Shown: piece after piece, positions 33,759-41,539 of the stretch
How positions within the stretch are numbered: the stretch's first letter is position 1
How the letters are laid out: the number at the start of each line of letters is the position of its first letter
NCBI GenBank assembly: GCA_964424115.1
Contig: CAYRHN010000003.1
Span: forward strand, 186,001-250,000
Origin: CAYRHN01 sp964424115
GTDB taxonomy: Bacteria > Chloroflexota > Anaerolineae > Anaerolineales > Anaerolineaceae
DNA: 64,000 nucleotides
Direction: 5' to 3'
The notes under the pieces: generated by a model
What the model was told of the DNA's origin: nothing
Database searches by the model: none
What the model saw: the letters and a program-made list of their open reading frames with translations, nothing else
Program-made: the position numbers and the translations under genes

Positions 33759-35828
33759 ATGAAGCGAATTTTCCTCAGCCTTTTCATTCTCGCGCTGCTC
33801 TGCGCGCAGAGCGCGTGCGCCGCGCCCGCCGCCCCGACCAGTACGGTCGCCCCTACGACTACGACGGCCGCCCCAACGCTGGCCCCTACGACTACGACGG
33901 CCCTCCCGACGGAGACCCCCGCGCCGACCGCGAGCGTCACCCCGGAGCCTTCCCCGACCGCCACGGCCACGCCGGAGCCTTCCGTCACCCCCACGCCCGT
34001 GCCCGACCTGCGCGAGCCGCCCGAACGCTGGCAATCCTGGCCGGTGGTGCCGCCGGTGACCCAGCGCGCCATCGATACCTACCTGCTGGGGCGCAGGCTG
34101 GGCCGCGACCCGCACAGTTTCTCCAAGATCGGCGACTGCCAGGGCATCCGCGAGGTGCTGATGGGCCTCTACGATGTGCCGGGGGTGTACGCCTTCGATG
34201 CCGGCGACGCAGCCCTGCAATCAGCCGTGGACTGGTTCCGCGGCTCGTTCAACCGCAACGGCATGGCGTTGAAGGGCGGCTTTAACGCCCCCGCCATCCT
34301 CGACCCCGCCCGGGCCGACCCGGACTACTGCCTGCCCGGCGAGACGCCCATCGCCTGCGAGTTCCGCATCCACAATCCCTCCTTTGTCATCATCAGCCTG
34401 GAGTTCTGGTATACCAACCGCAACCCGGAGAATTACACTGCCGCCATGCTCCAGATCATCGAGTATTCGCTGGCCAACGGGGTGGTGCCGATCCTGGCCA
34501 CCAAGGCGGATAATTCCGAAGGCGACTACTCGATCAACCTGGCCACCGCCCGCCTGGCGGCGGAATACGACCTGCCGCTGTGGAATTTCTGGCTGGCGGT
34601 CCAGCCGCTGCCCTACCACGGGCTGGACCCCACCCGCAACGACGGTTTCCACATCGCCTACGCCACCTGGGCCACCCGCGCGCTGACCGCCCTGCAGGCG
34701 CTCGATTCGGTCTGGCAGGGGGTCACCCGGGCGGCCGGGGAAACGACCGCAGCGGATTTGACGCCCACTCCCGCGCCCGAGGCGGGCACGCCCCAGCCCA
34801 CGCCCATGGCGGGTTCGGGCGGGTTCGTTTTCGGCGTGCGCGCACAGGGTAAATTGGGCGAGGGTTTCACTCCCCGCGGAGTGTATTATTACGATTATGC
34901 CGCGAATAACCTGGTCCAGTTGGCCGGGGAGGGCTACGATTTCCAGGATATTTCCCCCGACGGCGGGATGATCCTGCTCAGCCGCGGCGGCGACCTGTAC
35001 AGCATGCCGGTGGAGGGCGGCGAGATGACCGCCCTGACGGATGGGCTGCTGGCCGAGAGCCGCCGCGCCGCCGTCTGGCAGGCGGACGGCTCGGTGGCGG
35101 TGGTCGCTGCGCGCGGCGAGGAAGCCCCGGCGGTGTGGGCCTATTCCCACCGCCCGCAGGGGGAGGACACCTGGACGCGCCTGGCCGGTCCCGAGATCCA
35201 CCCGGCGGCGCTGATCCCCACCCTGGGGGCGGCGGGCGTGCTGGTGGAGCAGGGCGTTTGTACCCCCGGCGCCGGCTGCACGGCCGACAGCACGATCCAC
35301 GTCGGCCTGGACGGCGCGCTGGATGCCTCGCTGGCGGGCGCCATCCGCCCGGCCTTCTCCTCGCGCGGCGAGTATTTTGCCTACACCTACTACAACCAGG
35401 ACGGCAAGAGCGCGCTGGGGCTTTCCACCCCCAACCGCGGCTGGCAGTGGAACCTGGACCTGGCCGAGAAGGTGGTGGCGGATTACGACTGGTCGGCAGA
35501 CGGGAATGACCTGGCCGTGCTGCTCTACGACCGTTCGGATTATTCCGGCAAGATCAGCCAGAACCTGCTGATGCTGGTCCAGCCCTACGCCTACCCGGGC
35601 ATTGCCACCAAGGACCTGCCCGCCGCGCCGATGGGCCTGGCGGCCCGCCTGCGCTGGTCGCCCGACCGCACGCGCGTCCTGCTGCCCTACACCGAACCGC
35701 TGCAGGACGGGCGCTACCGCCTGCGCCTGCAGGTCTATAACTGGTACGGCGAATCCTTTGCCTTTTTGGACGAGGGCGACTGGATTGACGCGGATTTTAT
35801 CTACGTCGGCAATATTGAGTGGAGGTAA
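33759..35828 (+). CDS. Fused SGNH-like and beta-propeller lipoprotein
   Basis: The product has 689 residues. Signal peptide with Cys near 20 (Q-S-A-C-A), long Thr/Pro/Ala linker to ~85, then an SGNH-like domain (~95-325) with F-S-K-I-G-D-C-Q and N-D-G-F-H-I-A. A second linker near 330-355 leads to a TolB-like propeller (~360-689) with I-S-P-D-G-G-M, Y-D-W-S-A-D-G and D-R-S-D-Y-S-G-K. The first half is homologous to the protein at 27144, the second to that at 28964. As there, Ser of the GDS motif is Cys. TACAAT ends eight bases before the ATG without a ribosome site. Predicted to be outside the membrane. Confidence 0.83.
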   Translation: MKRIFLSLFILALLCAQSACAAPAAPTSTVAPTTTTAAPTLAPTTTTALPTETPAPTASVTPEPSPTATATPEPSVTPTPVPDLREPPERWQSWPVVPPVTQRAIDTYLLGRRLGRDPHSFSKIGDCQGIREVLMGLYDVPGVYAFDAGDAALQSAVDWFRGSFNRNGMALKGGFNAPAILDPARADPDYCLPGETPIACEFRIHNPSFVIISLEFWYTNRNPENYTAAMLQIIEYSLANGVVPILATKADNSEGDYSINLATARLAAEYDLPLWNFWLAVQPLPYHGLDPTRNDGFHIAYATWATRALTALQALDSVWQGVTRAAGETTAADLTPTPAPEAGTPQPTPMAGSGGFVFGVRAQGKLGEGFTPRGVYYYDYAANNLVQLAGEGYDFQDISPDGGMILLSRGGDLYSMPVEGGEMTALTDGLLAESRRAAVWQADGSVAVVAARGEEAPAVWAYSHRPQGEDTWTRLAGPEIHPAALIPTLGAAGVLVEQGVCTPGAGCTADSTIHVGLDGALDASLAGAIRPAFSSRGEYFAYTYYNQDGKSALGLSTPNRGWQWNLDLAEKVVADYDWSADGNDLAVLLYDRSDYSGKISQNLLMLVQPYAYPGIATKDLPAAPMGLAARLRWSPDRTRVLLPYTEPLQDGRYRLRLQVYNWYGESFAFLDEGDWIDADFIYVGNIEWR

Positions 35829-35890
35829 AAAGCTGCGAGGCGCAGCCCGTGCATTTTGCGCCAGGACTCTCCGATAGAAAAGGATTGAAT

Positions 35891-36952
35891 ATGGAACTGA
35901 AAGACCTTGGGTTTGATCCATGGTTTCATGAGAAGATGGAAGACCTGCAAGCGCCTGACTGCCAGGCAGCCCGCGTGACGGAAGTCGACCGCGAGAGCTG
36001 CCTGGTAAGAAATGAGGACGGCGAGGTTCTGGCAGAACTGACCGGGCGCTTGCTTTTTTCGGTCGAATCAGGCGTGGATTTACCCTGCGTTGGGGATTGG
36101 GTTTTGGTCCAGTACCACAATGAAGATACCTTCGCCGTTATCCACGCCATTTTCCCCAGAAAAACTGTTTTGCAGCGCAAAGAATCCGGGACGAAGATCG
36201 ATTACCAGATGATCGCGGCGAATATCGATGCCGCCCTGATCGTGCAGGCTTGCGATATTGATTTCAATCTTCGCAGGTTGGAACGATACCTGGTGATGGT
36301 CAATGAAGGGGGAATTGAGCCTGTCTTGCTTTTGACCAAGAGCGACCTGGTCAGTCCTGAAATGTTGGAGCAAAGGATATCCGAGGTCAGGCGGGCGAAC
36401 ATTCCCTGTGAGATCATCCCGTTCAGTAATAAGACCGGCGCTGGCCTGGATAAAGTCCGACAGTTTTTGAGGCCGGGCAAAACCTATTGCCTGCTTGGGT
36501 CATCCGGGGTGGGCAAGACAACCTTGGTGAACCATCTCATAGGCGAGGAATTGTATGAGACCAAGACCGTGCGCGACCGGGGCGGTAAAGGACGGCATAC
36601 CACAACCCGCCGCCAGTTGATCGTTCTGGATCAAGGGGCAATGCTCATCGACACCCCTGGCATGAGGGAACTGGGTAACATTGGGACCAATAGAGGGATC
36701 GACGAGAGTTTTGCTGATATTCTGGAACTTGCAAAGGACTGCCGCTTTAAGAACTGCACCCACACCCGTGAGGCCGGTTGCTCCCTTTTGGCAGCGGTTA
36801 AGAATGGTGAATTGAGTGCCGAGCGTTATCATAATTACCTGAAGCTGATGCGCGAGTCTGACTACTACGAGATGTCCTATCTTGAAAAGCGGCAAAAGGA
36901 CAAAAAATTTGGAAAATTCATCAAATCGGTGAACCAAAGCAAGAAAAAGTGA
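35891..36952 (+). CDS. rsgA: Ribosome small-subunit-dependent GTPase A
   Basis: The product has 353 residues from an ATG at 35891 with AAAAGGA upstream. An N-terminal OB fold (~30-100) is followed by a circularly permuted GTPase domain: G4 L-T-K-S-D comes first, then G1 G-S-S-G-V-G-K-T-T, G2 with G-R-H-T-T-T, and G3 D-T-P-G. The C-terminal zinc-binding motif C-R-F-K-N-C-T-H-T-R-E-A-G-C is intact. RsgA/YjeQ checks late 30S subunit assembly and releases RbfA. Length and all motifs are normal. It stands alone here between a lipoprotein gene and a small YdeI-like gene. Confidence 0.95.
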   Translation: MELKDLGFDPWFHEKMEDLQAPDCQAARVTEVDRESCLVRNEDGEVLAELTGRLLFSVESGVDLPCVGDWVLVQYHNEDTFAVIHAIFPRKTVLQRKESGTKIDYQMIAANIDAALIVQACDIDFNLRRLERYLVMVNEGGIEPVLLLTKSDLVSPEMLEQRISEVRRANIPCEIIPFSNKTGAGLDKVRQFLRPGKTYCLLGSSGVGKTTLVNHLIGEELYETKTVRDRGGKGRHTTTRRQLIVLDQGAMLIDTPGMRELGNIGTNRGIDESFADILELAKDCRFKNCTHTREAGCSLLAAVKNGELSAERYHNYLKLMRESDYYEMSYLEKRQKDKKFGKFIKSVNQSKKK

Positions 36953-36990
36953 TTTTCATCTATGGGAATAACATCGCGTGGAGATAACCC

Positions 36991-37224
36991 GTGTCCCCCT
37001 TGACCCGCCCCCTGGTCGAAATGCCCGCTTCCATCCGCGCAGCGCTGGAAACGCGCGGGCTGATGGAGGCCTACCTGCGCCGCCCGCCCTACCAGCAGAA
37101 CGATTACCTGGGCTGGATCCTGCGCGCCAGACGTCCCGAGACGCAGGCCAAACGCCTGGCGCAGATGCTGGACGAGCTGCAGGCCGGCGACAGCTATATG
37201 AAGATGGAATATCACGGGAAATAG
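36991..37224 (+). CDS. Small YdeI/OmpD-associated-like protein
   Basis: The product has 77 residues starting at GTG 36991 with GGAG seven bases upstream. The core Y-Q-Q-N-D-Y-L-G-W-I-L-R-A-R-R-P-E-T and R-L-A-Q-M-L-D-E-L resembles the C-terminal helix pair of YdeI/OmpD-associated proteins, where a W-I-x-x-A-K-x-x-E-T-R-x-x-R-I pattern recurs. It is a stand-alone version, much shorter than the usual ~190 residues. It is either a small family member or a truncation; no upstream remainder was seen. Confidence 0.6.
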   Translation: MSPLTRPLVEMPASIRAALETRGLMEAYLRRPPYQQNDYLGWILRARRPETQAKRLAQMLDELQAGDSYMKMEYHGK

Positions 37225-37295
37225 ATCTCACGCGGAGCTGCAGAGACGCAGAGGGAAGGCGTTGCCGGTTTGGCCAGGCGTTTCAGGCGGCTTTT

Positions 37296-37392
37296 CCATG
37301 AAATCGCTGGCGGTGACGATATCTTCCACGCCGTCCACGAAATCTTCCTTCTTCAGGCCGAACTATCCCCCGACACCTTGCAGGCGTGGAGC
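37296..37392 (-). pseudogene. Decayed fragment of the DsrE-like gene
   Basis: This stretch is about 90% identical by eye to 40598-40695, the 3' part of the DsrE-like gene, in the same orientation. A small deletion and substitutions break the frame around the sequence corresponding to the conserved Cys region. The 200-base gap before the membrane-protein gene otherwise holds only an ACGCGGAG/GACGCAGAGG repeat-like stretch. Confidence 0.65.
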
Positions 37393-37426
37393 ATTCCGCG
37401 CAGGCGCACGGCTTCAGGAGCTTGTT

Positions 37427-37852
37427 TTATATCCCGGTCAGGGCTGCCACGGTGAACAGCGCGATGATCGCCAGGATCATGCCCCCCAACGCCAGGGAGT
37501 AGTTTTTGGGCTGCATTTGCGCTTCACGATCCATCTTCCGCGCCAAGGGGAACAACCGCCAGTAAAAAGTCAGCGTGGCAAGCGCCAGGGCTACCAGGCT
37601 CAGCCGCTGCAAATTCAGGTCGGCAAAAACCACGATCAAACCCAACAGAAAGAGGAAGATCAGCTTGGCCCCCGCCACCCAGTAGACCAGGTAGCGCACC
37701 AGGTCATGGATCTCGGGGTACTGCTTGGACTTTTCCCAGGCGGAGAATACCCCGACCGCGTTGGCCATTTTTGACCCCGGGAAGAAATACAAGGCCACGA
37801 CGTTGGAAAATTCCAGCAGGATGAAAGCCAGGAGCACGATCTTGATCAGCAT
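37427..37852 (-). CDS. Four-helix membrane protein, function unknown
   Basis: The product has 141 residues from the ATG at 37852 (M-L-I-K-I-V-L-L-A-F-I-L-L), four bases after the stop of the FAD oxidoreductase gene. Four hydrophobic segments are visible, with S-A-W-E-K-S-K-Q-Y-P-E-I-H-D-L-V-R-Y in the first loop. Third gene of an operon with an SDR and an FAD oxidoreductase. No family recognised. A role as membrane partner of those enzymes is inference. Confidence 0.7.
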   Translation of the reverse strand: MLIKIVLLAFILLEFSNVVALYFFPGSKMANAVGVFSAWEKSKQYPEIHDLVRYLVYWVAGAKLIFLFLLGLIVVFADLNLQRLSLVALALATLTFYWRLFPLARKMDREAQMQPKNYSLALGGMILAIIALFTVAALTGI

Positions 37853-37856
37853 GCGT

Positions 37857-39464
37857 TTACCTCTTCTTGTGCTGCTTGATGATCTTCTGATAGGCATGCC
37901 AGCCGGTCAGCATGGCGATCGGCACCCCGGCAGGGGCATACGCCCACTGCCCGGCTTTATACACGTTGGGCAGCGCGGTCAAAACCGATTTTCCAACATC
38001 GGTGAGCTTATAGATCACGGGTGGCTCGCTTTCAAAAGACCAGCCGGTGATCGCCCCTTCGGAGCTGCCGGAGATCTTGTTGATCGTCAATGGGGTGGAG
38101 GAGAACTTGAAAAGGATGTCCTTTTCAAGATCCTGGAAGATGGTCTTGGAGAGATTGCTCAAGATCCTCTTTTCAACCCGATCCTTGAATTCATCATACC
38201 AGCCGGCGTTTTCAACTTGCTTGATCACCTGGTAGTCAAAAAGGCAGCTCACCATCAGGCCGGTTTGCCCTGCGGGCGCCATCGAGCTGTCCCGCAGGAC
38301 CGGGATGGATATCTCGTAGGTGGTCAGGTCACAGTAGCTTTCGAGCCAGTCGATCACCTCGCGCTTTGAAACCCGGTCAAAATCTTCGATGAGATGCACC
38401 CGCTTTGTCCGGTTGGTCTCCCCCAGCCCCTGTCTGGAGGGGGTGTAGAACAGGTGCTCCCCGCCGCGTTCCTTGAAATATGCAGGGGGACGGTCGACGC
38501 CGAGGTACAGGATGAACACGGATTCCGCCCCTTTCGAGGAGAGGATGCTGTGTTTCTCGGCTTCCAGTTGACGGGTGATCTGAACATCCAGCCCGGCCGG
38601 GTCGACGCTGCGGTAAAAGGTCTTCAGATCCGCGGCCCATATCAAATGGTCGTAGGGATATTCGCTCCCTTGCGCATCTACCACCTTGGATTCTGCCGGG
38701 ACGACCCGGGTGACCGGTTTGTTCAGCGCGACCTTCCCGCCCTGTTCGCTCACTTTCTCCGTCAACAGGTCTTTCAGAGCGCCGGTACCGCCCTTTGGGT
38801 AGAAATAGTCCAGGTAAACATAGAAGTACCCCAGGGCGAAATAGGTCGGGGTGTTGCGGAAGAAATGCTGGATGAGGATGTCCATGAGTGATTGATTGCT
38901 GGTCAATCGCTGAAGAAAATCTTCCACCGGCATCTTGAACTGGTTGAACTTTCTTAAAGCCAGAAGGAATTTGAACGTCCACGGCAGCAGTTTCCGGATC
39001 ACGTATTGTTTGTCGCTGAATTGATCGCCAAAATAGGGGTTGTCAAATTCATAAATGACCCTGGTGTGTTCGGATAATTCACTCACCGCAGCGATGATAC
39101 GCTGGATGTCATCCTTGCTATCCGGATAAAGATCCGTCAATATCCGCTGGTATTCCCGCAGGTCGTTGATCGAATTGACCTTGAGAAGCTGGTCTTCAAT
39201 GCCAATCGAGATCTTATTTTCTAAGAACTCCCATTGGATGCCCAATTCCTTCAAGATGGGCTTTACGATGCCGGAATTGACCAAAGCCCGTGGGCCGGAA
39301 TCAAAAGAGAAACCGTTGTTGTTGAGCGTGCTCAGCAGCCCCCCGCTGCGGTCGTTCTTCTCCAACAACTGGATATTGTATCCGGCGCCCGCCAGATAGG
39401 CCGCCGCCGTCAGGCCTGCCATCCCTGCGCCGACGATAACAACCCGTTTATCATCATTTTTCAT
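37857..39464 (-). CDS. FAD-dependent oxidoreductase, phytoene desaturase / retinol saturase-like
   Basis: The product has 535 residues. The ATG at 39464 (M-K-N-D-D-K-R) overlaps the SDR stop as ATGA and is the likely start. The N-terminus has the dinucleotide fold V-V-I-V-G-A-G-M-A-G-L-T-A-A-A-Y-L-A, then L-E-K-N-D-R-S-G-G. The C-terminus has the second FAD motif (A-L-P-N-V-Y-K-A-G-Q-W-A-Y-A-P-A-G-V-P). This is the CrtI/RetSat superfamily of NAD(P)/FAD oxidoreductases acting on polyene lipids. No carotenoid synthase gene is nearby. Substrate unknown; its partner SDR resembles retinol-dehydrogenase-like enzymes, which hints at an isoprenoid alcohol. Confidence 0.83.
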   Translation of the reverse strand: MKNDDKRVVIVGAGMAGLTAAAYLAGAGYNIQLLEKNDRSGGLLSTLNNNGFSFDSGPRALVNSGIVKPILKELGIQWEFLENKISIGIEDQLLKVNSINDLREYQRILTDLYPDSKDDIQRIIAAVSELSEHTRVIYEFDNPYFGDQFSDKQYVIRKLLPWTFKFLLALRKFNQFKMPVEDFLQRLTSNQSLMDILIQHFFRNTPTYFALGYFYVYLDYFYPKGGTGALKDLLTEKVSEQGGKVALNKPVTRVVPAESKVVDAQGSEYPYDHLIWAADLKTFYRSVDPAGLDVQITRQLEAEKHSILSSKGAESVFILYLGVDRPPAYFKERGGEHLFYTPSRQGLGETNRTKRVHLIEDFDRVSKREVIDWLESYCDLTTYEISIPVLRDSSMAPAGQTGLMVSCLFDYQVIKQVENAGWYDEFKDRVEKRILSNLSKTIFQDLEKDILFKFSSTPLTINKISGSSEGAITGWSFESEPPVIYKLTDVGKSVLTALPNVYKAGQWAYAPAGVPIAMLTGWHAYQKIIKQHKKR

Positions 39465-40399
39465 ATTAATCCACCCAATTCTAAACTTATCTCCCATAAT
39501 TTTTCTGCAGCAGTCCTGTCCAGTGCCGGAGGAGCAGGTTCTTCTTCAGTCGTCAGGTTGAAGAATTTGCCCGAGATCTGTTCCACATCGCTGGAAACGC
39601 CCAGGTAATAAAGCGCTTCAGCAGATTCATCCACCGGCTGTGCAGTGCTATCCACGAACAGCTTTTTGAAGAATTTATAAACTGCGCCGTTGTTTTGCCC
39701 GCTGTTGGTCTTCACGTTGCCGGGATGCATGGCATTGATTGTGATCCCGCTTTCATTGAAGTGTTCCTTAAATTTCAGCATGGAGAGCAGTTGCGCCAGT
39801 TTGGCAGATCCGTAACTCTTAAGTCCTGAATAACGGTGCTTTTCCCAGGAGAGGTCATCCAGGTGCAGCCCGAACGCGGCGAAACGGTAGGCTTCGGAAT
39901 TTACAAATACGATCCGTCCTTTGGGCTGGCTTTTCAATTTGTTTAGGAGGTAATAATTGATGATGAACGTGCTCAGGTAATTGGTTTGAAAGACCGCTTC
40001 TAGGTTATCCCCGGTAAGAACCCTGCTCGTGTTGTAGACGCCGGCATTATGGATCAGGACATCGATCTCCCTGTCCAGCCCGGCCAATTTCTTTGCTGCC
40101 GAGTGGATATCAGACAACCTCGCAAAATCCGCGAGGATAAAACTGCAGTTTGCATTGTAATCTTTTTGCAGGGCTTCGCAAAGTTCATGCGATTTTTGTT
40201 CATTCCGGTTTACGAAGAGAAGATCGGCTCCGCGGGAGGCATATTTTCTCGCGGTGGCAAAACCAATCCCTGCCGTGGCGCCAGTGATCACCACGAGGCG
40301 GTGGTTGAAATCGTCTGTGCAGAGGCGGGGTTTGGACCTCAAATTCCGCAGCATAGCAAAGACATTAGACCATTTATACTCTTTGACGTACTGATTCAA
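39461..40399 (-). CDS. Short-chain dehydrogenase, retinol-dehydrogenase-like
   Basis: The product has 312 residues from TTG at 40399, chosen because GGAGG lies five bases upstream; the next ATG (40354) lacks such a site. Motifs: T-G-A-T-A-G-I-G near 42 for the cofactor, N-A-G-V near 125, catalytic Ser in V-N-S-E-A-Y and the pair Y-G-S-A-K. The overall pattern fits retinol dehydrogenase / WWOX-like SDRs. First gene of a coupled three-gene operon with the FAD oxidoreductase. A membrane-lipid alcohol substrate is inference. Confidence 0.85.
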   Translation of the reverse strand: MNQYVKEYKWSNVFAMLRNLRSKPRLCTDDFNHRLVVITGATAGIGFATARKYASRGADLLFVNRNEQKSHELCEALQKDYNANCSFILADFARLSDIHSAAKKLAGLDREIDVLIHNAGVYNTSRVLTGDNLEAVFQTNYLSTFIINYYLLNKLKSQPKGRIVFVNSEAYRFAAFGLHLDDLSWEKHRYSGLKSYGSAKLAQLLSMLKFKEHFNESGITINAMHPGNVKTNSGQNNGAVYKFFKKLFVDSTAQPVDESAEALYYLGVSSDVEQISGKFFNLTTEEEPAPPALDRTAAEKLWEISLELGGLI

Positions 40400-40504
40400 C
40401 CTGCCTCCGCTTAATGTTCAGGTTAGGATTCATGCTTTTTTCGAATGCAGCAGATTATAATCGCATCCTATTTATTGTCAAAGCATTATATTGGACGCGT
40501 TATA

Positions 40505-40543
40505 AAAAACCGTGAGCCTTCGGAAAAACAGCTCACGGTTTTT
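40505..40543. terminator. Terminator of the sulfur-relay operon
   Basis: AAAAACCGTGAGC (40505-40517) and GCTCACGGTTTTT (40531-40543) form a strong stem with a 13-base loop and T-tracts on either strand. It lies just downstream of the minus-strand DsrE-like gene and upstream of the SDR operon. Confidence 0.8.
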
Positions 40544-40562
40544 TGTTCTCGGATCTGGAATG

Positions 40563-41069
40563 CTAAATAAAGATGATCTGCGCGCCGTCGGTCATGTCCA
40601 TGAAGTCGCTGGCGGTGACGATATCTTCCACGCCGTCCACAAAATCTTCCTTCTTCAGGCCGAACATGTCCACCGACATCTTGCAGGCGTAGAGCTTCGC
40701 GCCGCCGTCCACCAGCATCTGCAGGTATTCGTCCACCGGCGGGGCACCCACTTCCTTGATCTTCTTCTTCATGAACCAGGAGCTGAAGGCGGTCATGCCG
40801 GGGATGATGCTGAGAATGTTGGGAATGCCCAGCGTGCCGGTCGGCAGGCCCATCAGGCGCATCTTCATGCTGGTACGGCCCACGGGAGCCAGCTCCAGGT
40901 GCTTCTGGCGGTCTTTGGTGATCATATCCATGCCCCAGAAGGTGAAGAAGATGGTGACATCGATGCCGTTGCCGAGCGCCGCCCAGCCCATCACCAGGGC
41001 CGGATAGGCCATGTCCAGGTCGCCCTTGCTGCAAATGAAGGCGACTTTGCGGGGTGCAGTTTCTTCCAT
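40563..41069 (-). CDS. DsrE/DsrF-like sulfur-relay protein (DsrE2 type)
   Basis: The product has 168 residues. It begins R-K-V-A-F-I-C-S-K-G-D-L-D-M-A-Y-P-A-L and includes F-F-T-F-W-G-M-D-M-I and the conserved Cys in L-Y-A-C-K-M-S. This matches the DsrE/DsrF/DrsH-like proteins that carry persulfide sulfur. A hydrophobic stretch near 75-100 (G-I-P-N-I-L-S-I-I-P-G-M) is usual in the DsrE2 branch. It follows the TusE/DsrC-like gene and probably passes sulfur to or from it. A decayed second copy of its 3' end lies at 37296-37392. Confidence 0.85.
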   Translation of the reverse strand: MEETAPRKVAFICSKGDLDMAYPALVMGWAALGNGIDVTIFFTFWGMDMITKDRQKHLELAPVGRTSMKMRLMGLPTGTLGIPNILSIIPGMTAFSSWFMKKKIKEVGAPPVDEYLQMLVDGGAKLYACKMSVDMFGLKKEDFVDGVEDIVTASDFMDMTDGAQIIFI

Positions 41070-41116
41070 AGTAGTAAATTCTCCTATAATTCAGTAAATC
41101 AGGGTGTGAGTAACGC

Positions 41117-41425
41117 TTACACGCAGCCTTCGGGTTTGCCGAGGCCGGCGATGCGGGCGACCTTCTTGGCCGGGCCCTTGGGGTACAGAGCGAACAATTC
41201 CTTGGTCGAGATGCCCGTGCCGACGGTGATCTGGCGCAGGGTCGGGGATTTGCCGGTGGCAAGGCCGGTCTGGCGGCAGTAGTCGATGATCTTCCAGTGG
41301 GCTTCGCTCAGGGTGTCGATGCCTTCCTGTTTGGCCAGTTCCACGGCGATCTCTTTCGTCCAGGCGTTGGGATCGACCATGTAACCTTCGGCGTTGAATT
41401 TGACATTGGCAAGAATCTCAGTCAT
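41117..41425 (-). CDS. TusE/DsrC-like sulfur carrier with one C-terminal Cys
   Basis: The product has 102 residues with AAAGGAG before the ATG. The fold is clear from W-T-K-E-I-A-V-E-L-A, L-S-E-A-H-W-K-I-I-D-Y-C-R and R-Q-I-T-V-G. The flexible C-terminal arm ends G-L-G-K-P-E-G-C-V, so the penultimate Cys is present. The second conserved Cys of true DsrC, about ten residues earlier, is replaced by the stretch A-L-Y-P-K-G-P-A-K-K. The protein is therefore closer to TusE-type single-Cys carriers. It sits between an SQR-like flavoprotein and a DsrE-like protein, which fits persulfide transfer. Confidence 0.87.
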   Translation of the reverse strand: MTEILANVKFNAEGYMVDPNAWTKEIAVELAKQEGIDTLSEAHWKIIDYCRQTGLATGKSPTLRQITVGTGISTKELFALYPKGPAKKVARIAGLGKPEGCV

Positions 41426-41451
41426 TTTAAGTCTCCTTTTATGAAATATTT

Positions 41452-41539
41452 ACCACGAAGAAACAAAGAAACGAAGGCTCACGAAGGTTTTTTATAAAGA
41501 ATTCTTTGTGTTCCTTGGTTCCTTTGCGCCTTTGTGGTT
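41452..41539. repeat. Imperfect palindromic repeat inside the sulfur operon
   Basis: The left arm from 41452 (ACCACGAAGAAACAAAG...) and right arm to 41539 (...CCTTTGTGGT) pair at 20 of 26 positions, as a purine-rich run facing its complement. It fills the gap between the flavoprotein and the TusE-like genes and could fold in the mRNA. It resembles the intergenic repeat at 28151-28282. Confidence 0.55.

Noticed and set aside
39465..39497. Upstream start for the FAD oxidoreductase
   Set aside because: It would overlap the SDR gene by 37 bases and lacks a ribosome site; the ATGA junction at 39464 is more natural.
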